54,730 nucleotides of DNA from an uncultured Clostridia bacterium. Its GTDB lineage: Bacteria; Bacillota; Clostridia; Oscillospirales; Feifaniaceae. The notes under the pieces are model-generated. The model worked only from the letters and a program-made list of their open reading frames with translations. It ran no database searches and was not told the origin of the DNA. A program made the position numbers and the translations under genes. The stretch spans positions 1-54,730 of the forward strand of contig CALWCA010000008.1 in NCBI GenBank assembly GCA_944376235.1. Direction: 5' to 3'. Each line of letters starts with the position of its first letter. Positions within the stretch are counted from its first letter, which is position 1. Below, piece after piece: positions 43,802-51,259 of this stretch.

Positions 43802-44404
43802 CTAAAACCATCGGCGCGCCGAGACAAAGCTGTCGCCCGACGCGGCCCGGCTGACCGCCGCAAGGCGGGAGAGCCCGAGCTCAAACTCGTTTCGCATCTG
43901 GACGGCCTGGCTGAGGTCGTCGTCCTTGAAGAGCTGGCTTGCCACATAGAGCGGCAGCAGCGAGGCCGCATCGTCGGGCAGATCGAGGGTGTCGGCGTCG
44001 CCGCTCTGCTCGGTGAGCAGGGCGGGCCGGGCCTCGTAGTAAATGCGCCACAGGCCCTCGCGGTCGGGCAGCAGCAGCACTCTGCCGGCCTCGAGCTGCC
44101 AGTCGCTGCAGCGGACGCTGACGCCGCCGCGCTGCACATAGACGCCGTCGTCCCAAAGCCTGGCGAAATCGGGCGCAAGCTCTTTGAGCTCATACCGGCG
44201 CTGGCCCTCTCCCGTGCGGCCCTGCTGCTCGATTTCAAGCGTCTTGATCGTGGGGCGCACGGCCGCAATCATGAGCATGCCCTCGTTGGCCGGCGCCGTC
44301 ATGATGTCAAGGTAGGGCCTTGTGTCGCGCGACCGGACAAGCTGGTTGACGCTCAGCGCCGACATCTTCTGCAGGGCAATCCTTTTGCATTCCCCCCAGG
44401 TCAT
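43802..44404 (-). CDS. Phage head-tail adaptor-like protein
   Basis: The 200-residue protein opens MTWGECKRIALQKMSALSVN, then contains PANEGMLMIAAVRPTIKTLE and a C-terminal helix SLLPLYVASQLFKDDDLSQA. The last part (aliphatic Tyr-rich helix, then a polar region) is typical of phage connector or adaptor proteins placed after the capsid gene. It probably seals the portal and joins it to the tail. AAAGGAGG lies 11 bases before ATG 44404. A hairpin terminator follows the capsid gene at 44517-44540, so the adaptor is probably read through it or from a separate start. Confidence 0.6.
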   Translation of the reverse strand: MTWGECKRIALQKMSALSVNQLVRSRDTRPYLDIMTAPANEGMLMIAAVRPTIKTLEIEQQGRTGEGQRRYELKELAPDFARLWDDGVYVQRGGVSVRCSDWQLEAGRVLLLPDREGLWRIYYEARPALLTEQSGDADTLDLPDDAASLLPLYVASQLFKDDDLSQAVQMRNEFELGLSRLAAVSRAASGDSFVSARRWF

Positions 44405-44516
44405 AAAAAGGCGCTCCTCCTTTCTCTTTTGCACATCTCGTCCCGGAAGCCGTCCTTGACGCGCCCATGCAGGAAACACCCTGCAGGGCGTCTGTCGGCC
44501 CCGGCCTTTTTCAAAA

Positions 44517-44540
44517 GGGGGAGGGGTCTCCCCCTCCCCG
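44517..44540 (-). terminator. Hairpin after the capsid gene
   Basis: GGGGAGGGG pairs with CCCCTCCCC around a short loop, with TTTT on the minus-strand 3' side. It may let capsid protein be made in excess of the later genes. Confidence 0.6.
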
Positions 44541-44563
44541 TCCTGTCAGTGAGACGCCATGGC

Positions 44564-45586
44564 TCAGCCGGCGCTGCCGGCCGGCACCAGAACGCTTCCG
44601 GACGAAACGCCCGCGCCGCAGATGGCGATGGCTCTCCAGTTGTTGAAGCCCGCGCCAAAGCGCGCCCTGCCGCGCCAGATGTTGGCGTCGGTGTCGGGGT
44701 CGATGTCGCTCCTGACGGTCAGGGGCAGGCGGTCGAGCCAGGGCAGGCACATGTAGTCGCTGTTGAACTTGCTGTCGAGCATGAGGAAGTAGGGCTTGTC
44801 GCCCACCGTCTTGGGCAGGTAGTTCCAAATCAGCACCCGCCACAGGCCGACCTGGAAGTTGCTGGCATGGTTGGCGCTGTTTGGGTCGAGCTCGCTGCCG
44901 ATGGCCGCCAAAACGGCGCGCTTGAGGGGGGCCGAGTTGGGGATGACGATGGTGTCGGGAGCCACGTTGAGCAGGTTGCCGTCGTCGTCGCGGAAGTCCT
45001 GCATGGCCTCCTGCATGGCGTCGAGCACCTCGAGCGAAAACTCATTGGTAAAGCGGTTGCTCTGGGTGAATTCGGCATTGGTGATGGAGGGGTGGGCCGC
45101 CGAGAAAAGGGGCATGCTGTCGGCCGACCTGGTCGAATAGCTCTTTTCCCCCACCGTGACGGTCTCGTCCAGGCCGCCGATGAGCAGGCTGGCGGCGAAC
45201 TTTTCCCTCGTGCGGTTGTAGCTGGTGGTAAAGATGTTGGCACGGCTTTTGATTTTGCCGATTTTGGCGTCCTCCACCATCTCCTGCGTGGCGGCAAAGG
45301 ACGACTTCCAGGTCGTGGGCTCAATGGTGATCGAGTAGCCCTCGCGCATGCCGGTCTCGGGGTAGACGCCGTTTTCCCCCACGTCGGCAAAGTCGCCCAG
45401 CGAGGTCTCGCTGGTGTAGACCTCGGCAAAGTTGCTTGTCTTGTCCATGTAGAAGATCTTGTCGATCATGGACTGCTCACGGAAGGCCTCCACTCCCTGC
45501 TCGATGATGGCCTTGATGGGGGCCTGCGACTTGCCGAAGATGCTGTCGTTGAGGCCGCTCCCCTGCGAAAAAATGACGTTTGGCAT
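44564..45586 (-). CDS. Major capsid protein
   Basis: The 340-residue protein starts MPNVIFSQGSGLNDSIFGKS and shows HK97-fold-type features. An N-arm and spine helix (GVEAFREQSMIDKIFYM) come first. The E-loop region follows (SLGDFADVGENGVYPETGMRE, then TTWKSSFAATQEMVEDAKIG). An A-domain carries IVIPNSAPLKRAVLAAIGSE. It resembles Mu-gpT-like major head subunits. It is the shell building block. ATG 45586 follows AAGGAGG by about 9 bases. It comes right after the scaffold-like gene, the usual order, with a hairpin after its stop. Confidence 0.85.
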   Translation of the reverse strand: MPNVIFSQGSGLNDSIFGKSQAPIKAIIEQGVEAFREQSMIDKIFYMDKTSNFAEVYTSETSLGDFADVGENGVYPETGMREGYSITIEPTTWKSSFAATQEMVEDAKIGKIKSRANIFTTSYNRTREKFAASLLIGGLDETVTVGEKSYSTRSADSMPLFSAAHPSITNAEFTQSNRFTNEFSLEVLDAMQEAMQDFRDDDGNLLNVAPDTIVIPNSAPLKRAVLAAIGSELDPNSANHASNFQVGLWRVLIWNYLPKTVGDKPYFLMLDSKFNSDYMCLPWLDRLPLTVRSDIDPDTDANIWRGRARFGAGFNNWRAIAICGAGVSSGSVLVPAGSAG

Positions 45587-45654
45587 CAATACTCCTCCTT
45601 ATCTATGGTTGTGCGCCGTCCTGCGGCAGAGCCCGTCCGGCGTCTCCTGCCGGC

Positions 45655-46680
45655 TCAGCAGCGCCGGCGGTAGTCGGCCCTGATCTGGGCCTCGCTCCAC
45701 TCGGGGAAAAAGGCGCGGTACTGCGCATGGATTTCGGGCGGCACGGCAAAGCAGTCTCCCGCCGCCGCCGGGATGGGCGACAGGTGGGCCTTGCCCCGCG
45801 CCGCCAGCGCCGCCGCCCTGCGCGCCGCCGCCACGCGCTGCGCCATGATGCGCTCAAAGCAGGCGAGCTGGTAGGCCTGCACCGGGGTGCAGCCGCGCTG
45901 CACCAGCCGGGAAAACTCCCCGTATTGCGGCATGGAAAAAACGTCCTCCCAGCCCTTGACCGTGGGGTCGAGCTTCCTGATGCGGGAAAGCTGCTCGCCC
46001 ATCAGGTCCCGGCCGGAGGGCTGCGCCTCCTGCGGCGGCTGCTGCGCGCCGGGGAGCCGCTCTCCGGCCGGAGGGCAGCCCTGCTGCCCGGGAGGGCCTT
46101 CGGCCCGCCCGCCTGCGCTCTGCGCAGGTGAGCGGCCGGAGGGCTCGCCGCGCTGCGGGGCCTGCTGCCCCGGCGGCTGCTGCCGGGGAGGCCTTGCGGG
46201 ACCGGTTCTCTCGGGTGCGGGCCTCTTCCCGCGCTCCTGCGCCCCCCGCTCAAAGGGCGCTGCCCGGGCCTCCAAGGCCTTTTGCGCACTCTCGCCCGGC
46301 AGGTTGCCGGCTCCCTTTTGGGGCGCGGCTTTGCCCCGGGGAACGGCAGGCCCTGCGCCCCCTTCCCCGCCCGCCGGCAGGCGGGCGGCCTTTTTTTGCG
46401 TGCGGGAGGAGGCAAGGCCCTCCCCCGGGACGGCGTCAGCCCGGCTTTGGGGCGGCCGCCTGCGGGGCTTTTTGCTTTGCGCCTGCCTTTCCCCCGGGGC
46501 ATCGGCCCCTTCTCTCCTGGGCGGCGCGGGGCTTGGCGTGTCGGCGCCGTCTTGGGCGGGGGAGTGCTGCTGCGCGCCTTGGGAGGGCGCCGTCTGCCCG
46601 GCGTCTCTCACGCCGGGCTCTCTCTCCCCCGGAGCCTGCTGACGCAGCGCGTCAGGCGGGGCATTTTTGCTGTCTTTCAT
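45655..46680 (-). CDS. Phage scaffold-like protein with long disordered region
   Basis: The 341-residue protein has an N-terminal part (about 1-215) that is extremely rich in Pro, Gly, Ala, Arg, Gln and Glu, with little hydrophobic content and no secondary-structure pattern. The C-terminal 120 residues are ordered: MGEQLSRIRKLDPTVKGWED, FSRLVQRGCTPVQAYQLACF, then an Ala/Arg helix. This C-terminal pattern recurs in phage scaffold proteins (LDP.IK...D...Y..F..LV..G.....AY). Position directly before the capsid gene fits. The disordered part is unusually long. ATG 46680 has a GGGGG site. Confidence 0.65.
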   Translation of the reverse strand: MKDSKNAPPDALRQQAPGEREPGVRDAGQTAPSQGAQQHSPAQDGADTPSPAPPRREGADAPGERQAQSKKPRRRPPQSRADAVPGEGLASSRTQKKAARLPAGGEGGAGPAVPRGKAAPQKGAGNLPGESAQKALEARAAPFERGAQERGKRPAPERTGPARPPRQQPPGQQAPQRGEPSGRSPAQSAGGRAEGPPGQQGCPPAGERLPGAQQPPQEAQPSGRDLMGEQLSRIRKLDPTVKGWEDVFSMPQYGEFSRLVQRGCTPVQAYQLACFERIMAQRVAAARRAAALAARGKAHLSPIPAAAGDCFAVPPEIHAQYRAFFPEWSEAQIRADYRRRC

Positions 46681-46696
46681 GTTGGTTTCCCCCAAG

Positions 46697-46816
46697 CTAT
46701 CTGCTTCTCAAATCTCCGCCCTTCTTGACGTCGGGCGTCTTGCCGCCCTTTTTGGGCGTTACGGCTTCAATCACCTGGCTTCCCGCGTGTCCGATCCTGC
46801 CTGTGGTCTTGCTCAT
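46697..46816 (-). CDS. 39-residue phage cassette protein
   Basis: A small open frame (40 codons with stop) reads MSKTTGRIGHAGSQVIEAVT and ends KKGGDLRSR. It is basic and Gly-rich. GGGAGGTGAG lies about 4 bases before ATG, so translation is credible although the frame is short. It lies between the zinc-finger-like small gene and the scaffold gene in the same strand order. Function unknown; it could be a capsid decoration or scaffold tail. Confidence 0.6.
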   Translation of the reverse strand: MSKTTGRIGHAGSQVIEAVTPKKGGKTPDVKKGGDLRSR

Positions 46817-46855
46817 GCGCTCACCTCCCTCCCCCGTTTTCTCCGCGCGCAGGGC

Positions 46856-46975
46856 CTACCTGACAGGCCCTCTTTCGCAGCGCGGGCATTTGGGATTGAT
46901 ACAGCTTTCGATGGGCACCCCCTCGGCGCTCACCTTTCTCACCGCCATGTCAATCCCGCAGGCCTTGCAAAGCAT
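46856..46975 (-). CDS. 39-residue zinc-knuckle-like phage cassette protein
   Basis: The frame gives MLCKACGIDMAVRKVSAEGV followed by PIESCINPKCPRCERGPVR. It has CKAC and CINPKCPRC cysteine pairs, a small zinc-binding ribbon. GGGAGGTGAGAG lies just upstream of ATG. It overlaps the last 26 bases of the portal gene, indicating translational coupling. Function unknown; a small cofactor of packaging or assembly is a guess. Confidence 0.65.
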   Translation of the reverse strand: MLCKACGIDMAVRKVSAEGVPIESCINPKCPRCERGPVR

Positions 46976-48863
46976 CGCTCTCACCTCCCGTCCCGGCTGC
47001 CGTCTGCTGCAGGAGGGCAAGCCTTTTGCGCTCAAGCTGCTCTTTGGTGTCCTTGGCGCCGGGGTAGTGAAGCAGCTCCATTTTTCCCCAGTAGAGAATG
47101 AGGGTGTCGAGCTCCGTGGGGTCTCCGAAGGCCCCGTTTTTCAGGCTGGTCAGCGTTTCGGCCCACATGGCCGAGCGGTTGTTGGCCAGCGTGGAGGAGG
47201 CGTCGACCCCAAAGAGGAAGTCGTCGTTCCAGCCCCAGTTTCCAAGCTCGTCGCGCTGCAAAAAGTCGTAGCGGTTGAACTGGACGTAGCTCACCTTGCC
47301 GTCGGGGCTGCGGCGGGCCACGGTGCGCGGCTGGTCGCAGTAGGCCAGCAGGAAGCGGAACATGAGCTCAAAGAGAGCGCCGTAGGCCGCCTGCTTCATG
47401 ATGCGCTTGGACTCGAGCCTGCCCGCCGTCTGGGCGGCGGCAAACTGCTTGGCCACGCCGCTCAGGGCGGTGGAGTCGGTTCTGCCCTGGAAGCTGTCGG
47501 TCAGGCCCAGGATCTGACGGCTGGCCTGATAGTTGTACTCCAGATAGGCCAGATCGCGCGAGATGTCGGGCTGGATGGTCAAGACGTCGATCATGCTGCG
47601 CTGGGAGGGGTTGTCGAGCTCGACAATCTTGAGCTCCTCGTCGGTGCGGCGCAGAGGGAGCTGCTTGGGCAGCGTGACGATGGAGCCGCCCTTGTCCAGC
47701 TTCTCCTCCAGGCGGGTGCCCGCCTTTTTGATGGCGTTTTGCTGATCGCGGATCTTGTCCACGTCGCTGTCGCCAAGCAGGCGGCCGAAGAGCGAGACGT
47801 TTTTGCGCAGCACAAGGGGATATCGCCCCGGCCGGTAGTAGGGAATTTCGACCGGTGCCGGCGCGGCAGGGTCCGGCCCCGGGGCCTCCCAGCCGCCTGC
47901 CGCTTTGTCGAGCAGGGGACTTCCGTCGCTGCGCAGGGCGTCGGCGGGCAGCTCAAAGAACTCCTGCGGGCTGCGCTGCCCCTGCTCTCCCCCGCACACG
48001 GGGCAGACCTCGTCCATCACGGCGCCGCACTGCGCACACCGGCGCAGCACATGGGCCTGATAGCAGGGCAGATGCTCGAGCAGGGTGTCGCCCACCCATC
48101 TGACGCGCCCGATCTCGCCTCTTTCGTCGCGGTAGTAGCCCGTCATGAGACTCACAAGCTCGTCCTGGGCCGTTTCGGAGCCCCTTGCGCCGGGGTCCTC
48201 TTCGCCCTCGTCGCTCACGTCCACGCCGAACAGGCGCCTGATGCGCTGCTTGGTCTGGGGCTGCTCCAAAATGATGTAGTCCATGTCCTCGATGCTGGTC
48301 ACGCCGGGCTGGGGCAAAACCTGGCGCGGATGGCACAGGCTCACGCTGAGCTCCCCGTCGGCGCAGCCGTCGCAGCTCCACTCCACATGGAAAAAGTCCC
48401 CTCCCTGGATGGGCGTGGTGCGCTCGTCGAGGTCGTTGAGCTGCTCAAAGGGCAGCCTGTCGAGCTCGGCGCGCAGGATGTCCTCCACCAGCGCGGCCAG
48501 GGGCTCGTCCTCCTTGCGGCGCGCCGTCACCTTGGGCTGCGGAATGGAGGAGTCGACCAGGCTCTCCACACACTCGGCCACGATGTTGCGCACCACGGTG
48601 GCCGCTGCGGCCGGCGCGCCGCTCGAAAGCTGCCCTCCCCGGCCCACCACGTCAATGTCACGGCTGCCCCGGTAGAGCGCCTCGCGCCGCTCCATGAGCT
48701 CGCGAAGCTCGGCCGTCTCCTTGCGGGCAAGCTCGGCGCGCTCCTGCCACATGGCCAAAAGCTGCGCGTCGCTCTCGCGGCGCTCCCGCCTGTCGGGGGC
48801 TTTGGCCCTCCTGCCGCCTGTTTTCTGCTCTTCCCGGGTTGTCTTTTTTGCTGTCTGCGGCAC
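46950..48863 (-). CDS. Phage portal protein with an internal Cys4 insert
   Basis: The 637-residue protein has an N-terminal basic, charged segment with helical ring-forming stretches (about 30-100), then VVRNIVAECVESLVDSSIPQ, a typical portal opening. The core (about 300-560) includes YHPLV-like wing strands and the LTDSFQGRTDSTALSG tunnel-loop region. Near residues 270-290 it has CAQCG...CPVCG, a zinc-ribbon insert not common in portals. It makes the dodecameric DNA channel. The start is GTG 48863 with AAAGGAGG about 9 bases upstream. It follows the large terminase after 123 bases that hold an inverted repeat. Confidence 0.8.
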   Translation of the reverse strand: MPQTAKKTTREEQKTGGRRAKAPDRRERRESDAQLLAMWQERAELARKETAELRELMERREALYRGSRDIDVVGRGGQLSSGAPAAAATVVRNIVAECVESLVDSSIPQPKVTARRKEDEPLAALVEDILRAELDRLPFEQLNDLDERTTPIQGGDFFHVEWSCDGCADGELSVSLCHPRQVLPQPGVTSIEDMDYIILEQPQTKQRIRRLFGVDVSDEGEEDPGARGSETAQDELVSLMTGYYRDERGEIGRVRWVGDTLLEHLPCYQAHVLRRCAQCGAVMDEVCPVCGGEQGQRSPQEFFELPADALRSDGSPLLDKAAGGWEAPGPDPAAPAPVEIPYYRPGRYPLVLRKNVSLFGRLLGDSDVDKIRDQQNAIKKAGTRLEEKLDKGGSIVTLPKQLPLRRTDEELKIVELDNPSQRSMIDVLTIQPDISRDLAYLEYNYQASRQILGLTDSFQGRTDSTALSGVAKQFAAAQTAGRLESKRIMKQAAYGALFELMFRFLLAYCDQPRTVARRSPDGKVSYVQFNRYDFLQRDELGNWGWNDDFLFGVDASSTLANNRSAMWAETLTSLKNGAFGDPTELDTLILYWGKMELLHYPGAKDTKEQLERKRLALLQQTAAGTGGESDALQGLRD

Positions 48864-48986
48864 CTTGTGCTTCCTCCTTTTTTCGGCGGGCCGGCCGGCC
48901 TGCCGAAATGTCTGTTTTTGATTTTCGCCCGAAGCGCCTTCCTTTTGGCGCCTGAGGCGGCTTTTCCCAAATTTCCCGCCTGCCGC

Positions 48987-50360
48987 TCAGAAGGGGCTGC
49001 CGTATTTTGCAATCAGATAGGCCCTGCCCCGCTCGTCGGCATTCCCGTAGTCCTCCCACAAATCAGGCGGCCAGCTTGCGCGCTTTTGGGGCGGCGCCTT
49101 GGCAGGCGTGGTCCAGTAGACGCAAAAGCCGCGCAGCGCGTCGGGCGCATGGGTGAGCTCGTGAGGGCGGTCGGCCACGTCGTTTGGCCTGGCCTCGTCG
49201 TATTGCAGGGCGGGCAGGGTGCGGATGAGGTTGACGCACTGGGGAAAGATCTTCAGCCGCGCCGTCCTGCCTCCCAGCTCGTCCCTGACGGGGCGCAGCC
49301 ACTCCTTGAGCGCCATCCAGCCGGCCAGCCTGTCGTTGGAGGTCTTGGTCAGGAAAAGGCCGTGCTCCGCGAAGATGTCGGCCACGCTCCTGCCGCTCTC
49401 CTGACGCCGGTTCCACAGATCGGGGGGCGCCAGGATGAGGTCGGGGGGCTCGGGGCTGTTTGCCAGGATGGCCTCGGCGGCCTGCGATACGATCAGATCC
49501 TTTTGATAGAGCTCCCGGAAGACAAAGCCGCATCCTTTTTCATCCACGGCGATCCAGTAGCAGGCCAGCATGTCGAGCCCGTAGTCCAGCGTGACGTAGA
49601 TCTTCCAGTGGGAGGGGATGTCAAAGGGCTTTGTCACATGCAGCTCGCGGGAGAATTCGCTGAAATACTGGCCGGAAAAGGCGTTCCAGTCGCCCTCCAG
49701 CCAGGCCCTGCGCAGCTCCTCCGGCAGGCTCTCGAGCATCGAGAGGTAGCCGGCGTCCGCCTGAAGCAGGGCCTTGTTGTCGTAGACCCTGGCGGGAATG
49801 AAGGTGTAGTCCTGCTCACGCTCGGCGCCTCGGTACTGCCTGTCGATAAACAGGCGCTTGACCCAGTCGTGGCCCACGCCGCCGGGATTGCAGGTGAGAT
49901 ACATGCGGCGCGGGAAGCTGCTCACCCCGCGCAGACAGGCCGTCAGCGTGGAAAACTGATACTGCGTGAACTGGGTGGCCTCGTCGATGAAGATGACGTC
50001 GTATTCCTGCCCCTGATACTGCAGTACGTCGCTCTCGGCGTCGCAGTAGCCAAAGCGCAGCCTGCTGCCGTTGCCGAAGGTAAAGGCCTTTTCGCTCTCC
50101 TTATAAAGCGCGATGCCCCAAAGCTCCGAGAGCAGGGGCAGGATGTGGTTTTCCCGCAGCTCGGGGTAGCTGCGGCGCAGCAGCAGCAGACGGATGCCGG
50201 GGTAGCGCGCCGCCAGCAGCACCGCCTTCTTTCGCACGGCCCAGCTCTTGCCGCCGCCGCGCGCCCCGCCGTAGGCCACAAAGCGCGAGCCGGCCAGGAA
50301 AAACTCCTTTTGCCGGCTGCTGGGCTTTCCCAGCGACCACACCGGCGCCTTATTTGGCAT
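48987..50360 (-). CDS. Terminase large subunit
   Basis: The 457-residue packaging motor has a Walker A motif, YGGARGGGKSWAVRKK (about 32-47), and a Walker B with catalytic Glu, DVIFIDEATQFT (about 123-134). LTCNPGGVGHDWVKRL and ITLDYGLDM-like segments follow, and the nuclease domain starts about 260 (IYVTLDYGLDMLACYW). It cuts and packages DNA into heads through the portal. ATG 50360 is chosen because GGAGGAGGG lies upstream and 11 bases overlap the small terminase stop. All key motifs look intact, which argues against simple decay. Confidence 0.9.
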   Translation of the reverse strand: MPNKAPVWSLGKPSSRQKEFFLAGSRFVAYGGARGGGKSWAVRKKAVLLAARYPGIRLLLLRRSYPELRENHILPLLSELWGIALYKESEKAFTFGNGSRLRFGYCDAESDVLQYQGQEYDVIFIDEATQFTQYQFSTLTACLRGVSSFPRRMYLTCNPGGVGHDWVKRLFIDRQYRGAEREQDYTFIPARVYDNKALLQADAGYLSMLESLPEELRRAWLEGDWNAFSGQYFSEFSRELHVTKPFDIPSHWKIYVTLDYGLDMLACYWIAVDEKGCGFVFRELYQKDLIVSQAAEAILANSPEPPDLILAPPDLWNRRQESGRSVADIFAEHGLFLTKTSNDRLAGWMALKEWLRPVRDELGGRTARLKIFPQCVNLIRTLPALQYDEARPNDVADRPHELTHAPDALRGFCVYWTTPAKAPPQKRASWPPDLWEDYGNADERGRAYLIAKYGSPF

Positions 50361-50808
50361 ATTTTTCCAGTCCCTCCTCCAGCACAAAGCGCACGCTGCC
50401 GGGCTCCTCGGGCGGCGCCTGTCTGCCGTAGACGCGGTTGAGCACGTCCTTGGCGCAGTCGATGCGAAGGGAGAGCGTCAGCTGCTCGTTGCCGATGGCC
50501 TGCACCAGCAGACGTGCGGCATCGGGCGTGGCCCGGCGCAAAATGTCGCGCAGGGCTTGGTCGATCTGACGCGCATCCGACTGCGCTTCCCCGCAGGTCT
50601 CCTGCTGCGGCGCTCCGGCCTCAAAAGCAGGCCCTTTGCGCATGCTCCTGCCGGGCGCGGTCTTCCCCTTTCCCGGGGCCTTTTCCTCCGCAGAGACTTT
50701 CCCCTCCGCAGAGGCCTTCCCCTTCGCGGAGGCCTTCCCCTTCGCGGAGGCCTTTTCCTTCGCGGGAGCCTCCTGCTCCGTGGGAATTTTCCGGCTGCGC
50801 GTCGCCAT
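50350..50808 (-). CDS. Terminase small subunit with Lys/Ala-rich tail
   Basis: The 152-residue protein begins MATRSRKIPTEQEAPAKEKA and continues with tandem KASAKG/KASAEG units (about 12-50), encoded by 18-base repeats at 50690-50775. A Pro/Gly stretch follows, and then a helical domain (DQALRDILRRATPDAARLLV, then DCAKDVLNRVYGRQ). The latter resembles the DNA-recognition domain of small terminases. The basic tail looks like a histone H1-type DNA-binding arm. ATG 50808 follows GAGGAGGG. The frame is open upstream to 51126, but no better site exists there. Its stop overlaps the large terminase start. Confidence 0.7.
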   Translation of the reverse strand: MATRSRKIPTEQEAPAKEKASAKGKASAKGKASAEGKVSAEEKAPGKGKTAPGRSMRKGPAFEAGAPQQETCGEAQSDARQIDQALRDILRRATPDAARLLVQAIGNEQLTLSLRIDCAKDVLNRVYGRQAPPEEPGSVRFVLEEGLEKYAK

Positions 50809-51178
50809 ATCAATCCCTCCTCTTATATAAAAGCAAGCTCTGTGCAGGCTTTTTCGAAGCTGCCCCCCTCCCACCCTCCGACGTTTCCTATATCGGCTGA
50901 TGCCATGGTACCCCACGCAAGTCGGGATAAGTGCCCCCGACCGGAGCCTTTTCCGGTTTTGGGGGACAAGGAGGGGGCCTGCGGGGTCACGGGGCACAAA
51001 ATCCGACTGAATTTCTTTCAAAAGGCCCCTTCGAATTCCCGGGAATTTTGCCGTTTTTTCGGGGATTTCGTATCTCAAATTCCACAAAACGGCATCTGTT
51101 TTTGCGTATTTATGCAGTTTCACCAAAATACATGAAAAAAGACAGCGCTTTTTCAGGGCGCTCCCATTTATTTTTTTC
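50809..51178. other. Intergenic region between the phage cassette and a surface peptidase gene
   Basis: No gene is clearly supportable. A long minus frame (to 51126) is continuous with the small terminase and includes a protein-like stretch (KYAKTDAVLWNLRYEIP). A CCGG/CCGG hairpin inside CCCCC/GGGGG arms lies at about 50936-50967. No integrase, repressor or att repeat is visible. Confidence 0.45.
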
Positions 51179-51208
51179 TTTACTTTCGTATATTTCGTGT
51201 TGTATTAT
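51179..51208 (+). promoter_or_regulatory. Promoter of the LysM-dipeptidase gene
   Basis: TTTACT (51179-51184) and TATTAT (51203-51208) are 18 bases apart, 51 bases before the GTG start. Confidence 0.55.
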
Positions 51209-51259
51209 TAGTGTTAATTTCCTGTCACGGAGAAATAAAGAAAAAGAGGGTGTAAAAAA

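Noticed and set aside
46128-50441. 1437-codon open frame on the plus strand
   Set aside because: It runs antisense to the terminase, portal and scaffold genes and shows no family motif or ribosome site.
50936-50967. cos or pac site
   Set aside because: The nested hairpin lies upstream of the small terminase as such sites often do, but nothing in the sequence confirms cleavage there.
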